From: Mycobacterium haemophilum DSM 44634 | Lineage (GTDB): Bacteria; Actinomycetota; Actinomycetes; Mycobacteriales; Mycobacteriaceae | DNA: 64,000 nt | Reading direction: 5' to 3' | Assembly: GCF_000340435.2 (NCBI RefSeq) | Contig: NZ_CP011883.2 | Location: 1,336,607-1,400,606, forward strand | Shown: positions 1 to 8,230 of the stretch, one piece after another | Layout: each line of letters opens with the position of its first letter | Numbering within the stretch: position 1 is the first letter of the stretch | Made by a program: the position numbers and the translations under genes | Notes under the pieces: generated by a model | Told to the model about the DNA's origin: nothing | Database searches by the model: none | What the model saw: the letters and a program-made list of their open reading frames with translations, nothing else

Positions 1-997
1 CGCGGGCGATGGCGCGTTTGAGGAGGCGCAGGATTTCGGCCTTGCGGCGATTGTTGGTGGTTTGGCGGGCGACGTAGTCGCGGGTGCGCGGGTCATTGGA
101 CATTCGCACCAAGGCGATGCGGTACAACGCGTTGTTTGCTGAGCGATCGCCGCCCCGCGAGAGTCGATGGCGGGTCGTCTTGCCCGAGGAGGCCGGAACG
201 GGGGCAACACCGCATAGCGCGGCAAAGGCGGCTTCGCTGCGTAGCCGATATGGGTTGAGGCCGGCGGTGATTAGTAGCGCGGCGGCGGTGTCGGGTCCAA
301 TGCCGTGGGCGACGCGCAGCCCGGGGTTGATGCTCTGTACCAGGGTGTCGATCTGGTCGGTGAGTTCACGCTCTTGGCGATGCAGGAACTGCGCGCGAAG
401 GGCCAGCGTCTTGACTGCGCTAAGGACGGCCATGGTGGTCGGGTCACCATGGGCAACAAGCCGGCAACGAGCTAGGGCTTTGACCAGACCGGCTGTGTTG
501 CAACGGCGGTAGCGTTCACGCAGCTCGGCGGGTGCGGTGATCAATAAAGATTGAATTTGGTTGGTCGCTGCGGTGCGGGCTTTGACTGCGCCGCGACGAG
601 CGGTCAACAGAGCGCTCAGCGCCGTGGTGCGTTCGTCTTTCGGGGCGGCAAGGCCGTCCCCGGACAACGCGTTACGGGCCGCGGCATAGGCGTCGAGCGG
701 GTCGGACTTGCCGCGCCGGCGCCGGGTGGCGCGGTCGGGGCGGTTAACTTCGACGACCTCGATGCCGGCGTCCTGCAGCGCCCGGGTCAATCCCGCACCA
801 TAGCTGGAAGTGCCTTCCACCCCGGCGATCAGTACTGTCCCGAAGCTCTGCGCCCACGTGAGCGCCTCGCAATAGCCCGTCGGGTTCGTCGGGAACTCCG
901 CATCTGCCAAGGGTTTGCCGGTATCGCTCAACGTGGCGAGGTGAACGGTATCGAGATGCGTGTCGGCGCCAATGACGACCAACTGCGATGCTGTCAC
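1..997 (-). CDS. IS110-family transposase (DEDD recombinase), 3' end cut by window
   Basis: An uninterrupted minus-strand frame runs from GTG at 997 to the window edge (332 codons, no stop). The N-terminal RuvC-like domain shows the DEDD pattern: Asp in IGADTH near the start, Glu in VEGTSSYGAG, and a KSDPLDA motif. The C-terminal part has the transposase_20 signature (HGIGPDTAAALL, then AALCGVAPVPASSGK and HRLSRGGDRSANNAL) that carries the conserved Ser in this family. An AGAAGGGA ribosome site lies 11 bases before the GTG; another in-frame GTG lies 12 codons upstream. IS110 enzymes mobilise elements without terminal inverted repeats, and some are guided by an element-encoded bridge RNA. No frameshift is seen, so it may be active, but the end is not visible. 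Confidence 0.93.
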   Translation of the reverse strand, partial: MTASQLVVIGADTHLDTVHLATLSDTGKPLADAEFPTNPTGYCEALTWAQSFGTVLIAGVEGTSSYGAGLTRALQDAGIEVVEVNRPDRATRRRRGKSDPLDAYAAARNALSGDGLAAPKDERTTALSALLTARRGAVKARTAATNQIQSLLITAPAELRERYRRCNTAGLVKALARCRLVAHGDPTTMAVLSAVKTLALRAQFLHRQERELTDQIDTLVQSINPGLRVAHGIGPDTAAALLITAGLNPYRLRSEAAFAALCGVAPVPASSGKTTRHRLSRGGDRSANNALYRIALVRMSNDPRTRDYVARQTTNNRRKAEILRLLKRAIAR

Positions 998-1026
998 GAT
1001 GGTGATGTTCCCTTCTGCCGGTGTGA

Positions 1027-1187
1027 TCACCGGCGGTTGCGGTGACACCCGGTAGGGCGGGCAGACAAGACATTGATGAGGGAACTACCAGGCTCCTGAT
1101 TAGGTCATGTCCGCCCTGCCGGGCCTCATGGTGCGACCCGCCCGCCGCCGGTGAGACAGATCAAGAAAAAGACAACCCGGCAGGGCG
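1027..1187. other. Nested and competing inverted repeats beside the IS110 gene
   Basis: Outer arms 1027-1036 and 1145-1154 are a perfect 10-bp inverted repeat (TCACCGGCGG). Inside it, 1048-1063 pairs with 1108-1123 over 16 contiguous positions, two of them G-U when read as plus-strand RNA. The segment 1112-1123 can instead pair perfectly over 12 bases with 1176-1187 (CCCGGCAGGGCG), so the two hairpins exclude each other. The element lies directly upstream of the transposase start, where IS110-group elements encode their bridge RNA. An RNA role is inference; the pairings are visible. Confidence 0.5.
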
Positions 1188-1391
1188 TCAGTCAGTGCCA
1201 GGGTCACCACCGGAAGCGGACGGGCCAGCTAATCATCAACCGTTGCGGTTGAACACCATCAATGTCGGTGCCCGGTGATATACCGATGCGGATAGGCACC
1301 TGCGACGGCTGTCAGGCGACGGTTGTGAGCTCCGACACGCCGGATGGTTCGCAGGGCATGGCTTACGACCAGGGAATTCCATAAATGTTGT
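1188..1391. other. Unassigned intergenic stretch between IS110 element and nrdH promoter
   Basis: About 200 bases without a credible gene. It probably contains the junction between the insertion element and chromosomal DNA, but IS110 elements lack terminal inverted repeats and I could not place the boundary. In M. tuberculosis I recall a different gene (Rv3054c) next to nrdH, so the element may have displaced or inserted near that neighbour. Confidence 0.4.
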
Positions 1392-1439
1392 TCAGAACAT
1401 CTTGTACCTCTTCTCCTTGTCACCCACTAGGTGTAGTGT
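1392..1439 (+). promoter_or_regulatory. Paired NrdR-like boxes upstream of nrdHIE
   Basis: Two 16-bp sites, 1392-1407 (TCAGAACATCTTGTAC) and 1424-1439 (CCACTAGGTGTAGTGT), have centres 32 bp apart. Each resembles the site at the same place in the nrdF2 pair (7117-7132, 7149-7164): 10/16 and 11/16 identities. NrdR, a zinc-finger/ATP-cone repressor, binds paired 16-bp boxes about three helical turns apart upstream of RNR genes. The transcript would then carry an approximately 200-base leader before nrdH, in which I see no other clear element. Confidence 0.55.
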
Positions 1440-1646
1440 TTCGAGGCGCCGGCAGATCCCAAGTTCACTTCGCCGACCAGGCGGGTGATCGTTCCGGAAT
1501 CGGTATCGCCAGGTCAGGTGACGTGGCGGCCGCACGACGGGAATCTTGGGGGCTTGGCGGACCGCTGAACACAGCACACACGTTGTACCTGAATAGTTGC
1601 CAGTCCATGTAAGCTTCCCAACTTCCGCAAAGGAGCGGTATTTCTG

Positions 1647-1886
1647 ATGAGCATCACCGTGTACACCAAGCCCGCGTGTGTGCAGTGCAGTGCCACCTAC
1701 AAGGCGCTGGATAAGCAGGGCATCGCCTACCAGACGGTCGACATCAGCCTCGATTCCGAGGCGCGTGACTACGTGATGGCGCTGGGCTACTTGCAGGCAC
1801 CGGTCGTGGTGACCGGAAACGACCACTGGTCGGGCTTCCGGCCCGACCGCATTAAGGCGCTCGCCGGGGCCGTACTGACCGCATAG
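1647..1886 (+). CDS. nrdH: NrdH-redoxin
   Basis: A 79-residue glutaredoxin-like protein with thioredoxin-like activity. It reduces the class Ib ribonucleotide reductase NrdE in the cytosol. The redox motif C11-V-Q-C14 follows the beta1 strand SITVYTKPA, and the SGFRPDRIKAL tail is typical of NrdH. The ATG has an AAAGGAG site about 12 bases upstream. It heads the nrdH-nrdI-nrdE operon, with 27 bases before nrdI. Length and order match M. tuberculosis Rv3053c. Confidence 0.95.
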   Translation: MSITVYTKPACVQCSATYKALDKQGIAYQTVDISLDSEARDYVMALGYLQAPVVVTGNDHWSGFRPDRIKALAGAVLTA

Positions 1887-1913
1887 TGGCGACCTGTAGG
1901 TAAGGAGGTTGCG

Positions 1914-2372
1914 GTGCAGGCGCGCAACCTGGTCTATTTCTCTTCGGTGTCGGAGAACACCCATCGCTTCGTGCAGAAGCTGGGTGTTCCCGCCACGCGG
2001 ATACCGCTGCATGGTCGTATCGAGGTCGACGAGCCCTATGTGCTGGTGTTGCCCACGTACGGCGGTGGCCGGGCCGCCCCGGATCTTCGAGCAGGCGGCT
2101 ATGTCCCCAAACAGGTCGTCGCCTTTTTGAACAACGAGCACAATCGAGCACTGCTGTGCGGGGTGATCGCGGCCGGCAACACCAACTTCGGTGCAGAGTT
2201 CTGCTACGCCGGCGATGTCGTTGCCCGCAAATGCGGCGTTCCGTACCTCTACCGCTTCGAACTGATGGGTACCGAGGACGACGTCGCCGCCGTCCGAGCG
2301 GGCTTAGCCAATTTCTGGGCTGACTTCTGGAAGGAACAGACGTGTCACCAACCGTCACTGCAGAGCCGGTAA
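1914..2372 (+). CDS. nrdI: NrdI flavodoxin-like protein
   Basis: A 152-residue flavodoxin-like protein. In class Ib systems NrdI supplies the oxidant (superoxide or peroxide) that builds the Mn(III)2-tyrosyl radical cofactor of NrdF. The FMN phosphate-binding loop is the N-terminal FSSVSENTHRF (about residues 9-19); LPTYGGGR and GVIAAGNTNFGAEFC are the other two flavin-contacting segments. The GTG start sits 5 bases after TAAGGAGG. Its 3' end overlaps nrdE by 31 bp, implying translational coupling. Corresponds to Rv3052c. Confidence 0.94.
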   Translation: MQARNLVYFSSVSENTHRFVQKLGVPATRIPLHGRIEVDEPYVLVLPTYGGGRAAPDLRAGGYVPKQVVAFLNNEHNRALLCGVIAAGNTNFGAEFCYAGDVVARKCGVPYLYRFELMGTEDDVAAVRAGLANFWADFWKEQTCHQPSLQSR

Positions 2373-4507
2373 CCGCCGGCACCCACGTGTTGTCCGACGA
2401 AACGGACTACCACGCGCTCAACGCGATGCTGAATCTGTACGACGCGGACGACAAGATCCAGTTCGACAAGGACGTACTCGCGGCGCGCCAATTCTTCCTG
2501 CAGCATGTCAACCAGAACACGGTCTTCTTCCATAATCAGGACGAGAAGCTCGACTATCTGATTCGCGAGAACTACTACGAGCGTGAGGTGCTCGACCAGT
2601 ATTCGCGTAACTTCGTCAAGTCGCTGCTGGATCGTGCCTACGCCAAGAAGTTTCGGTTCCCAACGTTTCTTGGCGCGTTCAAGTACTACACCTCCTACAC
2701 GCTGAAGACGTTCGACGGGAAGCGGTATCTAGAACGCTTCGAAGACCGGGTCTGCATGGTCGCACTCACGTTGGCGGCCGGCGACACCGAATTGGCCGAG
2801 AAGCTCGTCGACGAGATCATCGACGGCCGGTTCCAGCCGGCTACCCCGACTTTTTTGAACTCGGGCAAGAAGCAACGCGGCGAACCGGTTTCGTGTTTCC
2901 TCCTGCGCATCGAGGACAACATGGAGTCGATAGGGCGATCGATCAACTCCGCGCTACAGCTGTCCAAGCGCGGCGGCGGAGTTGCGTTGCTGCTGAGCAA
3001 CATTCGCGAGCACGGTGCACCGATCAAGAACATCGAAAACCAGTCTTCCGGCGTCATTCCGATCATGAAGTTGCTCGAAGATTCGTTCTCGTATGCCAAT
3101 CAGTTGGGCGCACGCCAAGGCGCCGGTGCGGTGTACCTGCACGCCCATCACCCGGACATCTACCGCTTCCTGGACACCAAGCGGGAGAACGCCGACGAGA
3201 AGATCCGGATCAAGACGCTGAGCCTGGGAGTGGTAATTCCCGACATCACCTTCGAGCTGGCCAAGCGCAACGAGGACATGTACTTGTTCTCGCCGTACGA
3301 CGTCGAACGGGTTTACGGTGTGCCGTTCGCCGACATCTCGGTGACCGAGAAGTACTACGAGATGCTCGATGACGCGCGGATCCGCAAGACCAAGATTAAG
3401 GCGCGGGAGTTCTTCCAGACGCTGGCCGAGCTGCAGTTCGAGTCCGGTTACCCCTACGTCATGTTCGAGGACACGGTGAACCGGGCCAACCCCATCGAGG
3501 GCAAGATCACCCACTCGAACCTGTGCTCGGAGATCCTGCAGGTGTCCACACCGTCGTTGTTCAACGACGACTTGTCGTATGCCAAAGTGGGCAAGGACAT
3601 TTCCTGCAACCTGGGATCGCTGAACATCGCCAAGACGATGGATTCACCGGACTTCGCGCAGACGATCGAGGTGGCGATTCGCGCGCTGACCGCGGTGAGC
3701 GACCAGACGCACATCGCCTCGGTGCCCTCAATCGAGCAGGGCAACAATGACTCCCACGCGATCGGGCTGGGGCAGATGAACCTGCACGGCTACTTGGCTC
3801 GTGAAGGCATCTTCTATGGTTCCGAAGAGGGAGTCGATTTCACCAACATTTACTTCTATACGGTGTTGTTTCACGCGCTGCGGGCCTCGAACTGCATCGC
3901 GATCGAACGAGGTACCCACTTCAAGGGTTTCGAGCGGTCCAAGTACGCGTCGGGGGAGTTCTTCGACAAATACATCGAGCAGACGTGGGAGCCGAAAACC
4001 GACAAGGTGCGTCAGCTGTTCGCTGAGGCAGATATCCGCATCCCGACCCGCGACGATTGGCAGCGGCTGAAGGAGTCGGTGGCCGCGCACGGCATCTACA
4101 ACCAGAACCTGCAGGCGGTGCCGCCGACCGGATCGATCTCCTACATCAACCATTCGACGTCGTCGATCCACCCGATCGTGTCGAAGGTCGAGATCCGTAA
4201 GGAAGGCAAAATCGGCCGGGTCTACTACCCGGCGCCCTACATGACCAACGACAACCTGGAGTACTACCAAGATGCGTACGAGATCGGGTACCAGAAGATC
4301 ATCGACACCTACGCGGCGGCCACCCAGCACGTCGACCAAGGGCTCTCGCTGACGTTGTTCTTCAAAGACACCGCCACCACCCGCGACGTGAACAAGGCGC
4401 AGATCTATGCGTGGCGCAAGGGAATCAAGACGCTGTACTACATTCGGCTGCGGCAGATGGCGCTGGAAGGCACCGAGGTCGAGGGCTGCGTGTCCTGCAT
4501 GCTGTAG
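2342..4507 (+). CDS. nrdE: Ribonucleoside-diphosphate reductase class Ib, alpha subunit
   Basis: The 721-residue large subunit reduces ribonucleoside diphosphates to deoxyribonucleotides. Active-site cysteines are visible: C185 (PVSCFLL), C395 within the N-L-C-S-E loop (N393, E397), and the C-terminal shuttle pair C716/C719 in EGCVSCML, which is re-reduced by NrdH. An N-terminal ATP cone of the NrdA type is absent, as expected for class Ib. It starts at GTG after GGAAGGA and overlaps nrdI. Its radical partner NrdF2 is encoded 2.7 kb downstream, separated by two unrelated genes, as in M. tuberculosis (Rv3051c). Confidence 0.97.
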   Translation: MSPTVTAEPVTAGTHVLSDETDYHALNAMLNLYDADDKIQFDKDVLAARQFFLQHVNQNTVFFHNQDEKLDYLIRENYYEREVLDQYSRNFVKSLLDRAYAKKFRFPTFLGAFKYYTSYTLKTFDGKRYLERFEDRVCMVALTLAAGDTELAEKLVDEIIDGRFQPATPTFLNSGKKQRGEPVSCFLLRIEDNMESIGRSINSALQLSKRGGGVALLLSNIREHGAPIKNIENQSSGVIPIMKLLEDSFSYANQLGARQGAGAVYLHAHHPDIYRFLDTKRENADEKIRIKTLSLGVVIPDITFELAKRNEDMYLFSPYDVERVYGVPFADISVTEKYYEMLDDARIRKTKIKAREFFQTLAELQFESGYPYVMFEDTVNRANPIEGKITHSNLCSEILQVSTPSLFNDDLSYAKVGKDISCNLGSLNIAKTMDSPDFAQTIEVAIRALTAVSDQTHIASVPSIEQGNNDSHAIGLGQMNLHGYLAREGIFYGSEEGVDFTNIYFYTVLFHALRASNCIAIERGTHFKGFERSKYASGEFFDKYIEQTWEPKTDKVRQLFAEADIRIPTRDDWQRLKESVAAHGIYNQNLQAVPPTGSISYINHSTSSIHPIVSKVEIRKEGKIGRVYYPAPYMTNDNLEYYQDAYEIGYQKIIDTYAAATQHVDQGLSLTLFFKDTATTRDVNKAQIYAWRKGIKTLYYIRLRQMALEGTEVEGCVSCML

Positions 4508-4510
4508 TTC

Positions 4511-4570
4511 CGCGCGAGTGTGGATCCTGCGACGGCTCTACGGTGTGTCGCGTCGCCAGATTCACGCTCG
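4511..4570. repeat. Intergenic palindrome (CGCGAGTGTG family)
   Basis: Arms 4511-4533 and 4548-4570 form an imperfect palindrome: CGCGAGTGTGGATCCTGCGA on the left, and a right arm ending in TTCACGCTCGCG. It lies 3 bases after the nrdE stop and could act as a U-less terminator. It belongs to a family seen at least six times in this window. Confidence 0.6.
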
Positions 4571-4630
4571 CGAGCCCTTGAGTGGTCAGTCTGTGCAGGT
4601 CAGCATGTGCGACACGGTAAGGTACCTGAC

Positions 4631-5371
4631 GTGGGGAGAATTAGCCGACCCCATCCCAGCGCGAAGCCCGGGGTAAAGGTCGATGCGCGCAGCGAACGCT
4701 GGCGCGAACACCGTAAGAAGGTGCGCGGCGAAATCGTCGATGCCGCTTTCCGTGCTCTCGACCGGCTGGGGCCCGAGGTCAGTGTGCGAGAAATCGCCGA
4801 AGAAGCCGGCACCGCCAAGCCCAAGATCTACCGGCATTTCACCGACAAGTCCGACCTGTTCGAGGCCATCGGCATCCGTCTGCGCGACATGCTGTGGGCG
4901 GCGATCTTCCCGGCTATCGACTTAGCCACCGACTCAGCTCGCGAAGTCATCCGGCGCAGCGTCGACGAATATGTCAGCCTCGTCGACAAGCATCCCAACG
5001 TGTTGCGGGTCTTCATCCAGGGCCGGTTCTCGGCGCAGTCCGAGGCGACAGTGCGGACCCTCAACGAAGGTCGCGAGATCACCCTGACCATGGCCGAGAT
5101 GTTCAACAACGAGCTGCGGGAAATGGAGCTGAACCGCGCGGCTAGCGAACTTGCCGCGTTCGCCGCCTTCGGATCGGCCGCGTCGGCCACCGAGTGGTGG
5201 TTGGGTCCCGAACCCGATAGCCCGCGGCGGATGCCGCGTGAGCAGTTCGTCGCGCATCTGACGACCATCATGATGGCCGTCATCGTTGGAACCGCCGAGA
5301 CGCTTGGCATCTCGATGAATCCGGACCGGCCGATCCACGACGCGGTACCACTCAACCGCTCCGCGAGCTGA
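4631..5371 (+). CDS. TetR-family transcriptional regulator
   Basis: A 246-residue repressor-type protein with an N-terminal helix-turn-helix (VSVREIAEEAGTAKPKIYRH, about residues 54-73) and an all-alpha ligand domain. I chose GTG 4631 because TAAGGT (4618-4623), a TANNNT -10 box, lies 7 bases upstream, which suggests a leaderless transcript, and because the length equals that recalled for Rv3050c. A longer in-frame start at 4520 would run through the intergenic palindrome. The adjacent monooxygenase, with an inverted repeat in its promoter, is its likely target. Confidence 0.88.
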   Translation: MGRISRPHPSAKPGVKVDARSERWREHRKKVRGEIVDAAFRALDRLGPEVSVREIAEEAGTAKPKIYRHFTDKSDLFEAIGIRLRDMLWAAIFPAIDLATDSAREVIRRSVDEYVSLVDKHPNVLRVFIQGRFSAQSEATVRTLNEGREITLTMAEMFNNELREMELNRAASELAAFAAFGSAASATEWWLGPEPDSPRRMPREQFVAHLTTIMMAVIVGTAETLGISMNPDRPIHDAVPLNRSAS

Positions 5372-5383
5372 GCATTGGCGGCG

Positions 5384-5443
5384 TTGACATCGCCACGGTG
5401 ATCGATAACACTCGTTCTATTCGATACCCTGGGTACCGGGTAT
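5384..5443 (+). promoter_or_regulatory. Promoter and candidate TetR operator of the monooxygenase gene
   Basis: TTGACA at 5384-5389 is followed after 16 bases by TAACAC (5406-5411). Just downstream, ATACCC (5424-5429) and GGGTAT (5438-5443) form an inverted repeat around a GGTACC core. Such an operator over the start of transcription would suit the upstream TetR protein. This is inferred from position and symmetry only. Confidence 0.35.
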
Positions 5444-5514
5444 TTTGCGACAGCTAGGTGCCTAGGCCAAAGATCGCACGTCGCGCACTGGCCCCCATAG
5501 GAAGACCGATCAAC

Positions 5515-7092
5515 ATGACGAATGCCGGGACGCAACCGGACGCCCACGCTGAGCTGGGGCCCGAAGGCCACCAGCCGGTGCACACCCGTGCTCTCATCAT
5601 TGGGACCGGGTTCTCTGGTCTGGGGATGGCGATCGCGCTGCAACGGCAAGGCATCGACTTCGTGATCCTGGAGAAGGCCGACGACATCGGCGGCACGTGG
5701 CGGGACAACAGCTACCCCGGCTGCGCCTGCGACATCCCGTCTCACCTGTACTCCTTCTCATTTGAGCCCAAGCCGGACTGGATGCACCTGTTTTCCTACC
5801 AACCCGAGATCTGGGATTACCTCAAGGGAGTCACCGAGAAATACGGGCTGCGCCGCTACATCGTTTTCAACTCCCTGGTCGATCGCGGCCACTGGGACGA
5901 GGACGAGTACCGGTGGCATGTGTTCACCTCCGATGGGCGAGAATACGTCGCTCAGTTCCTGATCTCGGGTGCTGGCGCGCTGCACATCCCGTCGATCCCT
6001 GACATCGAAGGCCGTGACGAATTCTGCGGCCCTGCTTTCCATTCCGCGCACTGGGATCACGGCGTGGATTTGACGGGAAAGCGGGTGGCGATGATCGGGA
6101 CTGGCGCCAGCGCGATCCAGATTGTGCCGGAGATCGTCCGCCAGGTTGCCGAACTCCAGCTCTACCAACGCACCCCGCCCTGGGTGGTGCCGCGCATTAA
6201 CGTTGAACTGCCGTTGCGGTTGCGGCGCGCTCTGACGAATGTCCCGGGGCTGCGGGCCTTGCTGCGCGCCGGTATTTACTGGGCGCATGAGGCGTTGGCA
6301 TATGGCATGACGAAACGGCCGAACACGCTGAAGATCATCGAAGCCCTCGCCAAATGGAACATCCGCCACTCGGTGAAAGACCGCGAGCTGCGTCGCAAAC
6401 TGGTTCCGCACTACCGCATCGGTTGCAAGCGAATCCTGAACTCTTCCAGTTATTACCGGGCCGTTGCGAACCCGAAGACCGAATTGGTCACCGAGGCCAT
6501 CAGCCGAATCACGCGCGACGGGATCGTCACTGTCGACGGCACCGGCCGTGAGGTCTTCCGAGAAGTGGACGTGATCGTCTACGGCACCGGCTTTCATGTC
6601 ACCGACTCCTACACTTACGTCCAGATCAAAGGACGCCACGGCGAGGATCTAGTAGATCGCTGGAACCGTGAGGGCATTGCCGCTCACCGCGGGATCGCCG
6701 TCGCTGATATGCCCAATTTGTTCTTCCTGCTGGGACCCAATACCGGCCTGGGGCACAACTCCGTGGTGTTCATGATCGAATCCCAAATCCGCTATGTCGT
6801 CGACGCGATCTCGACGTGCGACCGGTTGGGCGCGCAGGCACTGGCTCCGACGCGTGCCGCGCAGGACCGTTTCAACGACGAGCTGCAACGCAACCTGGCT
6901 CACTCGGTGTGGAACAGCGGCGGCTGCCGCAGCTGGTATCTCGACGAGCATGGCAAGAACACTGTGCTCTGGGGCGGCTACACCTGGCAGTACTGGCGGG
7001 GGACCCGCTCGGTCAAGCCCACGGAGTACCAATTCTTTGGAGTGGGGATGGGCTCATCTGCGCAGCATGCGCCGCTTACGGTGGCGAATTAG
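5515..7092 (+). CDS. Flavin-containing monooxygenase (Baeyer-Villiger type)
   Basis: A 525-residue NADPH- and FAD-dependent oxygenase. The FAD dinucleotide fold G30-T-G-F-S-G35 is followed by the Baeyer-Villiger fingerprint FxGxxxHxxxW (FCGPAFHSAHW, residues 170-180) and the NADPH loop GTGASA at 195-200. Substrate is unknown; relatives oxidise ketones or thioethers. ATG 5515 has AGGAAG about 11 bases upstream; an earlier in-frame start at 5458 lacks this. It sits between a TetR regulator and nrdF2 on the same strand, and corresponds to Rv3049c. Confidence 0.9.
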   Translation: MTNAGTQPDAHAELGPEGHQPVHTRALIIGTGFSGLGMAIALQRQGIDFVILEKADDIGGTWRDNSYPGCACDIPSHLYSFSFEPKPDWMHLFSYQPEIWDYLKGVTEKYGLRRYIVFNSLVDRGHWDEDEYRWHVFTSDGREYVAQFLISGAGALHIPSIPDIEGRDEFCGPAFHSAHWDHGVDLTGKRVAMIGTGASAIQIVPEIVRQVAELQLYQRTPPWVVPRINVELPLRLRRALTNVPGLRALLRAGIYWAHEALAYGMTKRPNTLKIIEALAKWNIRHSVKDRELRRKLVPHYRIGCKRILNSSSYYRAVANPKTELVTEAISRITRDGIVTVDGTGREVFREVDVIVYGTGFHVTDSYTYVQIKGRHGEDLVDRWNREGIAAHRGIAVADMPNLFFLLGPNTGLGHNSVVFMIESQIRYVVDAISTCDRLGAQALAPTRAAQDRFNDELQRNLAHSVWNSGGCRSWYLDEHGKNTVLWGGYTWQYWRGTRSVKPTEYQFFGVGMGSSAQHAPLTVAN

Positions 7093-7116
7093 GCGGCTGC
7101 GCTGGGCGACACGCAA

Positions 7117-7164
7117 ACACTACTTCTTGTGTTGCAGTGGCATGTCGGGCCCCAGGGGTAGTGT
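7117..7164 (+). promoter_or_regulatory. Paired NrdR-like boxes upstream of nrdF2
   Basis: ACACTACTTCTTGTGT (7117-7132) fits the NrdR palindrome well, with ACAC and GTGT ends. GCCCCAGGGGTAGTGT (7149-7164) is the second box. The centres are 32 bp apart, exactly as at nrdHIE. AGGGGTAGTGTTT here and AGGTGTAGTGTTT at 1429-1441 are nearly identical, supporting joint control of the two RNR units. Confidence 0.6.
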
Positions 7165-7225
7165 TTGAGGTCTAAGTACCGCAGGCAGACTGTCAGCCCA
7201 ATAGGGCGCGTGAAGTGGGGTTCTG

Positions 7226-8200
7226 GTGACCGAGAAGATGAAGCTGATTGACCGCGTTTCGGCGATCAATTGGAACCGGCTGCAAGACGACAAGGACGCT
7301 GAGGTCTGGGACCGGCTGACCGGAAATTTCTGGCTGCCCGAGAAGGTGCCAGTGTCCAACGACCTCCCGTCGTGGGGAACGCTGACCGCCAGCGAAAAGC
7401 AGCTGACCATGCGGGTGTTCACCGGTCTGACGCTGCTCGACACGATCCAAGGCACGGTCGGAGCGGTCAGCCTGATTCCTGATGCGCTGACGCCGCATGA
7501 GGAAGCCGTCCTCACCAACATCGCGTTCATGGAGTCGGTGCACGCCAAGAGCTACAGCTCGATCTTTTCCACGCTGTGCTCGTCAGCGGAGATCGACGAA
7601 GCGTTCCGCTGGTCGGAAGAGAACATCAACCTGCAGCGCAAAGCCGAGATCGTGATGCAGTACTACCGAGGCGACGAACCGCTCAAGCGCAAGGTGGCCT
7701 CCACCCTGCTGGAAAGCTTCCTGTTTTACTCCGGGTTCTATCTGCCGATGTACTGGTCGAGTCGGGCCAAGCTGACCAATACCGCGGACATGATTCGGCT
7801 GATCATCCGCGACGAGGCAGTGCACGGTTACTACATTGGCTACAAATTCCAGCGTGGCTTGGCGCTGGTCGACGACGCCAGGCGGGCAGAACTCAAGGAG
7901 TACACCTACGAACTGCTCTTTGAGCTCTACGACAACGAGGTGGAATACACCCAGGATCTTTACGACGGAGTCGGGTTGACCGAAGACGTCAAGAAGTTCT
8001 TGCGTTACAACGCCAACAAGGCGTTGATGAACCTCGGCTATGAGGCGCTGTTTCCGCGGGACGAGACCGACGTGAACCCGGCGATCCTGTCGGCGTTGTC
8101 ACCCAACGCCGACGAGAACCACGACTTCTTCTCCGGCTCGGGGTCGTCGTATGTGATCGGTAAGGCCGTCGTCACCGAGGACGAGGACTGGGACTTCTGA
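7226..8200 (+). CDS. nrdF2: Ribonucleoside-diphosphate reductase class Ib, beta subunit
   Basis: The 324-residue radical-bearing subunit. All six metal ligands of the family are present: D72, E103, H106, E163, E197 and H200. The tyrosyl-radical residue is Y110 in ESVHAKSY. The acidic, aromatic C-terminus (EDEDWDF) is the tail that docks on NrdE. Start GTG 7226 has only a weak GTGGGG site. It is the partner of nrdE and corresponds to the functional NrdF2 (Rv3048c). In M. tuberculosis I recall two small genes (Rv3047c, Rv3046c) between this and adhC; here only 30 bases remain. Confidence 0.96.
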   Translation: MTEKMKLIDRVSAINWNRLQDDKDAEVWDRLTGNFWLPEKVPVSNDLPSWGTLTASEKQLTMRVFTGLTLLDTIQGTVGAVSLIPDALTPHEEAVLTNIAFMESVHAKSYSSIFSTLCSSAEIDEAFRWSEENINLQRKAEIVMQYYRGDEPLKRKVASTLLESFLFYSGFYLPMYWSSRAKLTNTADMIRLIIRDEAVHGYYIGYKFQRGLALVDDARRAELKEYTYELLFELYDNEVEYTQDLYDGVGLTEDVKKFLRYNANKALMNLGYEALFPRDETDVNPAILSALSPNADENHDFFSGSGSSYVIGKAVVTEDEDWDF

Positions 8201-8230
8201 AGGTCGCTGGTCAGCGGCGACGTCACAGCC

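Noticed and set aside
84..1045. Plus-strand frames at 84-512 and 551-1045
   Set aside because: They are antisense shadows of the IS110 transposase, whose minus-strand frame shows all family motifs.
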